A DNA stretch of 19,802 nt. It comes from Coraliomargarita_B sp046540835. GTDB taxonomy: Bacteria > Verrucomicrobiota > Verrucomicrobiia > Opitutales > Coraliomargaritaceae. Location of the stretch: NCBI GenBank assembly GCA_046540835.1, contig JBKHEL010000052.1:1-19802 (forward strand), written 5' to 3'. Below are positions 14,947 to 19,802 of the stretch, one piece after another. Position 1 is the stretch's first letter. Each line of letters starts with the position of its first letter. Under the pieces are notes generated by a model. It had not been told where the DNA came from and did not search any database. It saw nothing but the letters and a program-made list of their open reading frames with translations. Made by a program: the position numbers and the translations under genes.

Positions 14947-16256
14947 GGGAGGGGGAGTTCCAGTGTCGCCCTGGGCTCTGTTTTGGAGAATTTCACGCTG
15001 GCTTCCCGCACCGAGCCGTCTGGAAAAGTCAGTTCGAGCCTATACTGGCCGTAAAAGCCCCGGAATGAGAGCTGCCCCTTCGAATCAGAGGTGGCGGAGG
15101 CCTCAGTGGTCCACTCCTCCTTGAGCAGCTGTTGCAGGCGGCGGGCAGCCGGTTTCAGGGTCCAATCGGCCTCGACGAGTGCCGCGTCGCCCTTGAGCCA
15201 GTGGGCTTTTTCCCAAAAGCCCCAGAGGAAGAAGGCGTCAACGCCCGGGTGGGCAAAAGCGGTCCGGTAGAAGAGTTCGAGGGCGTCGGCTTGTGCCTCC
15301 GGGTCGTCGGTTTTGAAGGAGACCTCGGTGATATGGATGGGGAGCCTGAGCCCGGACAAAAGATCGAGACGGGCCCACACTTCGCGCGGTCGCAGCGGGG
15401 CGACGGACCGGCGCTCCACCTCATCACCCGCGCCGCGGGCCTGCGTGAAGCGCTCGGCGGCGTGCTCCTGGATGCCGATCCCGCCGACCGGCGCGCCCTG
15501 CGCCTGAAGCTCCCGGATCAGCGCGATGTAGGCGGCGGTATTTTCATCGCTGTCGAGAATGCTGTATTCATTCGTGAAGAACCGGGCCTCCGGTGCGAGA
15601 GCCTGAGCGGTTTTGAAAATGAAGGGCCGGATGCCCGCTGTGCGTTCCTCAAAAAACGAGCCATGCAGCATTTCATTATTCGCATCCCAGTCACGGATTT
15701 GCGGCGTATAGCGCGGCAGGATAGTCGCCATGCGCTCCTGCATGGCCTGGCGAAGCGGCTCGCCTTCAAGTTGCTGCACCCAGTCGCTCTGCCATTTTTT
15801 CTTCGACCAGAACAGGCAGTGGCCCCGGAGCGCCAGATTATGCTTGTCGGCGAAGGCGGCGATGGCATCGCCCCGCTCAAAATCGTGGACATCCGGCTCC
15901 GGCTCGTTTTGCGGCCACTTCATGGAGTTTTCCGCCACGAGTCCGTTGAAGTGTTCGAGAATGAACCTGCGGTAATTTGCTCCGCTGTCATCGACCCGCA
16001 TAAGGGGGCCACCATTGACTGCAGTCCCGAAAATAAAATCATGTCGGCTTAATGACAACCGGGCACGGACTCCACTGAGCGGTTGATTCTCGGTATCAAT
16101 CAGCTGGAGGGTGAAATCGCCAGTGCGATGCTCGCTGATCCGAGCCGCTGCTTCCTCCTGAAAGCTCGTCGGAGGTGGCTCGGCTAGCGCCATAAGCGGC
16201 GCGAGGAGAGACAAATGGCTCAAAGCAGCGAGGAAATAGAGTAGGCGTGTCGACAT
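14943..16256 (-). CDS. Secreted GH10 endo-beta-xylanase-like glycoside hydrolase
   Basis: A 437-residue protein with a signal peptide (hydrophobic core 5-22, likely cleavage after ALA at 25). A short beta domain (about 44-70, GDFTLQLIDTENQPLSG) precedes the barrel. The GH10 barrel shows AENSMKW (108-114), RGHCLFW (144-150), DWDANNE (189-195) with acid/base E195, and HITEVSF (308-314) with nucleophile E311. LWGFWEKAHW (344-353) fills the place of the usual WG-x-x-D-x-x-SW loop. The usual WH after GHTLV is replaced by WS. These changes in the -1 subsite region suggest specificity beyond plain xylan. A C-terminal beta-rich tail (about 390-437) follows. GH10 enzymes are retaining endo-hydrolases of xylan and related beta-1,4 glycans. 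It appears to be first in its operon and has no Shine-Dalgarno sequence. Confidence 0.88.
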   Translation of the reverse strand: MSTRLLYFLAALSHLSLLAPLMALAEPPPTSFQEEAAARISEHRTGDFTLQLIDTENQPLSGVRARLSLSRHDFIFGTAVNGGPLMRVDDSGANYRRFILEHFNGLVAENSMKWPQNEPEPDVHDFERGDAIAAFADKHNLALRGHCLFWSKKKWQSDWVQQLEGEPLRQAMQERMATILPRYTPQIRDWDANNEMLHGSFFEERTAGIRPFIFKTAQALAPEARFFTNEYSILDSDENTAAYIALIRELQAQGAPVGGIGIQEHAAERFTQARGAGDEVERRSVAPLRPREVWARLDLLSGLRLPIHITEVSFKTDDPEAQADALELFYRTAFAHPGVDAFFLWGFWEKAHWLKGDAALVEADWTLKPAARRLQQLLKEEWTTEASATSDSKGQLSFRGFYGQYRLELTFPDGSVREASVKFSKTEPRATLELPLP

Positions 16257-16294
16257 TTGATAGCTTGGTTATTCTGGAGGTTCTAATTATTTGG

Positions 16295-16320
16295 AAACAT
16301 TGTGTAAAACACGAATGTTT
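16295..16320. promoter_or_regulatory. Imperfect palindrome upstream of GH10 gene (candidate operator)
   Basis: AAACATT (16295-16301) and GTGT (16302-16305) are mirrored by ACAC (16309-16312) and AATGTTT (16314-16320) around a 3-nt AAA centre, with one unpaired G at 16313. It lies 39 nt before the GH10 ATG in a 108-bp AT-rich gap. A TTTACA hexamer on the minus strand overlaps it and could be part of a promoter, but no good -10 box is at the proper distance. Its size and symmetry suit a dimeric repressor or activator site for the operon. It could alternatively be a 3' hairpin of the transposase transcript, though no T-run follows. Confidence 0.4.
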
Positions 16321-16364
16321 TATGCAATTCCAGCTCGTGCCGACAAAGCCACAGGCACCCCGGG

Positions 16365-17372
16365 TCATCCATAAACATCGCATCGCAGATTGCGGAAGCT
16401 ATGCAATACGAAGCCGTCGCCGGTTTCCGGCAGCGCTGTGCCCGCTCGGCGGCGTTTGCTCCCAAACGCCGCCCGGTGATCGCGCAGAACTTGCGCCATA
16501 AATGCACGCGACCCGAGAGCCAGGCCATCCCCAAAGTAGCGCACCCGCACACGCAGCAGATCCTGCAGCGGGACTTTGCCCTTCTCTTGTATAATCTGCT
16601 CGAGCCGTTCTGCCGATATGCGGCCTTCATCCTTATTGAGCGCTCCCTTCGTCTCGTAGCCCCGGCCAAACAAAATCAAACGATAGCTCGCCATTGCCTC
16701 CGCATATTTGCGCGAATTCGCAAAAACCTGCACCAGACCGGCTCGCGCCGAATGAACCCCAGCCAAACTTGCTGCGTAGCTGCACCAACGGTAATCCTGC
16801 GGGTCTGACACAATTTCAGCACGCACCGGATTCAAATCAATGTAGGCCGCAACACGCGTGAGACTCTCCGGCTCGTTCTCCACAATCACACTCTTGTAGC
16901 GGGCCGCCCAAATCGTGCCGTGTGTGCCATGCTGATGATTAAACCAAATGGAAAACCGCTGCTTCAACTCCCGCATAAAAGCCGGGAGGTCTCCCATCCG
17001 AGCGAGAATCCGCTCCCGCGCTGCCTCCGCATCCCGACCTCCCGCAGCCAGAATCGACCTCAACTCCTCCACAGAGTAAGTCGAGAGGGGCACCCGCTCG
17101 TTTCCATAGTAGCCCTGATAGCGGGACAGCAACTCCTCATCAGACAGCGCCTCCACCACCGGCACCCGCAGCAGCAGATGAAAATGATTACTCATCACAC
17201 AGTAGGCCAGCACTTGAACCCCCGAAAAAGTCGCCTGTTTGCGCAACATCCGGCAAAAAACCTCCTTCTCCTGATCCCCAAAAAGAAAAGTCTGACAAAC
17301 CGTCCGACTCATCACATGATAAATCGCAGAATTCCCCTGAACCAGGATACGCTTCCGTCGAAATGATTTCAT
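16365..17372 (-). CDS. REP-associated tyrosine transposase (RAYT/IS200-like, Y1 HUH)
   Basis: A 335-residue single-strand transposase of the Y1_Tnp superfamily. I chose the ATG at 17372, which gives an MKSFRRKR start then IYHVMSRT, as is usual in RAYTs. A TTG start at 17411 would fall inside a hairpin. CVMSNHFHLLLR contains the HUH motif H63-F64-H65. Further on, FMRELKQRF, GTIWAARYKS and AAYIDLNPVRAE are the RAYT signatures, with Y177 as the likely catalytic tyrosine. The segment between HUH and tyrosine is about 50 residues longer than in small RAYTs, and a C-terminal extension of about 130 residues follows. There are no terminal inverted repeats of a classical IS. RAYTs are usually single domesticated genes that mobilise short palindromic REP repeats. 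It separates two carbohydrate operons and shares their strand. Confidence 0.9.
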   Translation of the reverse strand: MKSFRRKRILVQGNSAIYHVMSRTVCQTFLFGDQEKEVFCRMLRKQATFSGVQVLAYCVMSNHFHLLLRVPVVEALSDEELLSRYQGYYGNERVPLSTYSVEELRSILAAGGRDAEAARERILARMGDLPAFMRELKQRFSIWFNHQHGTHGTIWAARYKSVIVENEPESLTRVAAYIDLNPVRAEIVSDPQDYRWCSYAASLAGVHSARAGLVQVFANSRKYAEAMASYRLILFGRGYETKGALNKDEGRISAERLEQIIQEKGKVPLQDLLRVRVRYFGDGLALGSRAFMAQVLRDHRAAFGSKRRRAGTALPETGDGFVLHSFRNLRCDVYG

Positions 17373-17409
17373 CCGATTAAAAGAGGCACCGAAATAAGCT
17401 TTGTCAATC

Positions 17410-17432
17410 AATAAATAGACTGTGTATTTATT
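17410..17432. repeat. AT-rich hairpin 1 upstream of the transposase
   Basis: AATAAATA (17410-17417) and TATTTATT (17425-17432) form a perfect 8-bp stem around the 7-nt loop GACTGTG. It lies 37 nt upstream of the transposase ATG. It is nearly the same in arm length, loop length and loop end (TGTG) as hairpin 2. It lacks a GC-rich stem and a T-run, so it is not an ordinary terminator. Confidence 0.75.
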
Positions 17433-17446
17433 TTTGTTTCGGCAAC

Positions 17447-17469
17447 AATAAACAGCTTGTGTGTTTATT
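17447..17469. repeat. AT-rich hairpin 2 upstream of the transposase
   Basis: AATAAACA (17447-17454) and TGTTTATT (17462-17469) form a perfect 8-bp stem around the 7-nt loop GCTTGTG. It is 14 nt from hairpin 1. The arms differ by one base from those of hairpin 1 and the difference is compensated in the opposite arm (A-T versus G-C pair), so the pairing is conserved. It lies 12 nt past the stop of the GH-A gene. Confidence 0.75.
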
Positions 17470-17481
17470 CTGACGGGACGG

Positions 17482-19377
17482 TTATTTATGCGCCTCGGTG
17501 ATCAGGCTGGCGGTGCAAATGAGGATGGGTTTTGCATCGGGAGCGCAGTGGAAGGTGATTTGGTTGCTGTTTTTGAGGGTTGAGAGGGGCACATCGACTT
17601 CGACGGTGTAGTCAGTGGAGACCCGGAGCGGGATGGTTTGATCGTTGATCGTGACTTTCATGTCCTTGGCGCGCCAGCGCAGATTGCTTTCGTGGACGAA
17701 GCGCAGACGCGCCCGGTCGGCTCGAAGCGCGGCGGAGGGCAGTTCAACCTGAAAGTGAACGGGGTGACCGGGGCTGGTTTTCTGGAGTATTTCGGGGGCG
17801 GCGTATTGCGTCGCCTCGCGTGTGCGCGGGGGGGATTCGGCTTGTTTGCGCAGTTTAAAGAGGTAGCGTACGGCATCTTTACCGGCAATGTCCAGGCGTT
17901 GCCGATGGTGAGGGCCTTCGCTGTGAGCGAGCGCTTCTTCGACAAGTTTGACGCCTTTTCCTTCGACATTGATGGTTCGGGCGATGGTGCCTCCATAGAG
18001 TAAGTGGCCCGGGGGAGAGCTAATTTCGACACTTATGTTTTTCTCTTGGTAGTGGTCGTTGAAGACGATGACGGTGTATTGATCTCCGTTCAGGCTGGCG
18101 ACCGACCAGATGTTGGGGTCGCTGCCAGGTTCCGTTGCGATGAGTTTCCCGCGCAGGGGGCGCATGAGCTGGAATGCGGATTTGTCGCCACCCCGGGTCA
18201 CATGGGAATTATGGGCGAAGCGTGTGATGGCCTTATCCGGTGAGACGTCAATCAGGTGTAGGATGTCGCGCACCATATAGGTGTAAGCGCCGCGGCCTCG
18301 TTCGACGTCGGTGCCCTTGACAGCGGAGTTGAAGGAACCCGGCCGCTCCGGGTCGAGCATACCCCCGGCTTCGGTATTATAGAATTTGAGGCGTTTGCCG
18401 TGTTTGCCGAGTGCGTAGGCGTAGGCCGTCTCGTAGGTGCCGGCGACCATGCGGGTGTTGCCGCCGTAGTGGTGCTCGTTGTAGCCGTCGATCCATTCGA
18501 TGCCGAAGTCGATGAGCGGCCGGTGCAGGGTTTCCCAGGCCTGCCAATTGCTCTCGTTCAGGTGGAAGCCCCAGCCGGCGATCAGGGTGACGTCGGGATT
18601 TTCGTCCTTGAGTGCGCGGGCGTAGACTTCGAACATACGGTGGTAGAATTCGCGGTTGACCGGGCCCGACCACCAGGACTCCGGCTGGGTGAGGTCCTTG
18701 CCCCACCAGCGGTCCTCCACCCGGTAGGGGCGGTCGCGCCATTTAAAGGTCTCACCCGCTTTGAGCTCTTTCGCCATGAACCGGGTGGCGAGGTAGTCGA
18801 TGTTGTTTTTGCCCGGGTTGAATTCGCGGATGGCCACGGGGATGGGTTTGTCCCAGACGAGATTTTCGATCAAGTCGCCACCGATTTTTGTGCGCATGGG
18901 TTCGCCGGCTTTCGGGGGTCTCTGATAGAGCCCGCCGTCGTAATTAACGCCTGGTTTGACGGCCCAGTTCAGGTAGGGCTCGTTCCAGAATTCCAGCAAG
19001 GGTTCGCGGTCGAGCCCGCGGGCTTCCCGCGCGTAGCGGCGGGCGATGCGCTCGAGGCGCCGGTCCCAGTTTGGGACGTTGAGCATGAGGGCCGGCTGGT
19101 AGCGGTCAAAAAGGCACTCGACGAGGATGGGGACTTTCGATTTGCGCGCTGCCCCGGAGGGGTTTGGGTCGATGGACCGGTCGGCCTCGATCCCCCAGCT
19201 CTCAATGCGCTCCGGGGTGAGCGGCACGTTGTGTGTGCCGAAGAGTCCGCGCGGCACCTCGCTCGCACCGTTGAGGCTGTAGAGGTCACCCGTGACGAGC
19301 ACGTCGGGCGTGTCGGCTCCGAGCATTGCGGCGAAAAGGGATTGGACGAAGAGGAGGGTTTTCGAGAGAAGATTCAT
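17482..19377 (-). CDS. Secreted clan GH-A glycoside hydrolase, family unassigned
   Basis: The ATG at 19377 overlaps the beta-galactosidase stop (ATGA) and starts a signal peptide (LLSKTLLFVQSLFAAMLGA), so I use it rather than a longer in-frame start at 19482; the product has 631 residues. The core looks like a retaining clan GH-A barrel: LLEFWNEP (127-134) gives acid/base E133, and KFYNTEAGG (331-339) gives nucleophile candidate E336, with GYNEHHYGG (298-306) in between. A beta-rich region follows (about 405-500) and a C-terminal domain of about 110 residues may be a further beta-sandwich. GH39, GH86 and GH30-like families share this layout, and I cannot choose between them. It probably acts on an oligo- or polysaccharide outside the cytoplasm together with the GH2 enzyme. 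Confidence 0.7.
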   Translation of the reverse strand: MNLLSKTLLFVQSLFAAMLGADTPDVLVTGDLYSLNGASEVPRGLFGTHNVPLTPERIESWGIEADRSIDPNPSGAARKSKVPILVECLFDRYQPALMLNVPNWDRRLERIARRYAREARGLDREPLLEFWNEPYLNWAVKPGVNYDGGLYQRPPKAGEPMRTKIGGDLIENLVWDKPIPVAIREFNPGKNNIDYLATRFMAKELKAGETFKWRDRPYRVEDRWWGKDLTQPESWWSGPVNREFYHRMFEVYARALKDENPDVTLIAGWGFHLNESNWQAWETLHRPLIDFGIEWIDGYNEHHYGGNTRMVAGTYETAYAYALGKHGKRLKFYNTEAGGMLDPERPGSFNSAVKGTDVERGRGAYTYMVRDILHLIDVSPDKAITRFAHNSHVTRGGDKSAFQLMRPLRGKLIATEPGSDPNIWSVASLNGDQYTVIVFNDHYQEKNISVEISSPPGHLLYGGTIARTINVEGKGVKLVEEALAHSEGPHHRQRLDIAGKDAVRYLFKLRKQAESPPRTREATQYAAPEILQKTSPGHPVHFQVELPSAALRADRARLRFVHESNLRWRAKDMKVTINDQTIPLRVSTDYTVEVDVPLSTLKNSNQITFHCAPDAKPILICTASLITEAHK

Positions 19378-19802
19378 GATACAAGACGTCCGGGTTCCGC
19401 AGGTTGGATGAACTGAAAGGTGAAACTGAACTGATAGGACTTCGCCTCCAGTTTGTATTCCGGGAGGGTGTCGGGTCCGCAACTGGCGGTGCCAATACCG
19501 CGGTGGGCGTGGTCGAGGTAGAGCCAGGTGGCCTCCGGAGCCGGGAGTTCGTGACTGTGCTTCGCCGCGTAGAGGGCTGCATCGGAATGACTGCGGGCGG
19601 CAAAACCGAAGTGGCGGTTGGCGCTCACGCAGAGTTCCGCAGCCCCGTCGCTCAGCCGCAGGCTGCTCGTGGCGGTGTGGTGGCCGTGTTCCTGCGGCAT
19701 CACATAGGGCACGTATTGATCGGCCACCCGACTGGAGTAGGCCGCCTTGCGTGCGGAGCGCCTGCGGTCGGGATAGGCATCCCCGGGGCCGTCGCCATAC
19801 CA
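19374..19802 (-). CDS. GH2 beta-galactosidase (LacZ type), C-terminal fragment, runs off window
   Basis: The last 142 residues of a gene whose 5' part lies beyond position 19802. WYGDGPGDAYPDRR at the window edge, then QYVPYVMPQEHGHH, corresponds to the WxGxGPxENYPDR and YVxPxExG motifs of the LacZ small-chain domain (Bgal_small_N). The end, RGIGTASCGPDTLPEYKL, matches the substrate-proximal C-terminal segment, with cysteine where E. coli LacZ has the tryptophan (W999) that lines the active site; a cysteine there is common in other bacterial GH2 enzymes. The enzyme would remove terminal beta-galactosides. Whether it is secreted cannot be seen because the N-terminus is missing. Its stop overlaps the start of the GH-A gene by 4 bp, so the two are probably translated together. 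Confidence 0.9.
   Translation of the reverse strand, partial: WYGDGPGDAYPDRRRSARKAAYSSRVADQYVPYVMPQEHGHHTATSSLRLSDGAAELCVSANRHFGFAARSHSDAALYAAKHSHELPAPEATWLYLDHAHRGIGTASCGPDTLPEYKLEAKSYQFSFTFQFIQPAEPGRLVS

Noticed and set aside
17373..17411. TTG start at 17411 for the transposase
   Set aside because: It lies inside hairpin 1 and adds 13 residues that precede the normal RAYT N-terminus; the ATG at 17372 fits the family better.
18400..19416. Plus-strand open frame of 338 codons opposite the GH-A gene
   Set aside because: It runs antisense to a protein with signal peptide and catalytic motifs; its own translation shows no fold or family pattern.

Overview
This 19.8 kb window is a compact carbohydrate-catabolism locus in which every supported gene lies on the minus strand, so transcription runs from high to low coordinates. 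The GC-rich coding sequence, the absence of any SusC/SusD pair, the paired FAD_oxidored-type flavoenzymes with a sodium:solute symporter, and a long IS200/RAYT-type transposase of a kind I associate with Opitutae suggest a Verrucomicrobiota (PVC group) bacterium. That assignment is inference from gene style; there is no rRNA or marker gene here. Eleven of the twelve chosen gene starts lack a Shine-Dalgarno sequence, which is a notable property of the stretch.

Layout in the direction of transcription: (1) 19802-17482: the C-terminal end of a GH2 beta-galactosidase, cut by the window edge, overlaps by 4 bp (ATGA) a secreted clan GH-A glycoside hydrolase of unclear family. (2) 17481-16365: two near-identical AT-rich hairpins, then a Y1/HUH REP-associated transposase. 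(3) 16256-12493: a tight run of a secreted GH10 enzyme, a cytosolic neutral-ceramidase-like hydrolase (ATGA overlap) and a DegT-family PLP aminotransferase (12-nt gap). (4) 12304-4717: after a 188-bp gap and the only strong ribosome binding site in the window, a large FAD oxidoreductase with a C-terminal sugar-binding-like domain, a sodium:solute symporter, a second FAD oxidoreductase and a secreted heparinase II/III-like lyase candidate, with gaps of 44, 6 and 2 nt. (5) 4611-417: a GH94 phosphorylase, a GT4 glycosyltransferase and a small AllA-like cupin. (6) 416-1: no convincing gene, but a palindrome-rich region with REP-like hairpins and tRNA-like motifs.

Working model (inference): secreted GH10, GH-A and lyase-like proteins, perhaps with the GH2 enzyme, break a plant or algal glycan outside the cytoplasm. 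The symporter imports a product, and the two flavoproteins, the aminotransferase and the ceramidase-like amidohydrolase process an unusual, possibly oxidised or aminated, sugar. The GH94/GT4 pair would make and phosphorolyse a disaccharide or glycoside. No regulator gene is present. The least explained parts are the GH94-GT4-cupin module, the FAD/SSS/FAD cassette with the aminotransferase and ceramidase-like enzyme, the unassigned GH-A and lyase-like enzymes, and the hairpin pair upstream of the transposase.
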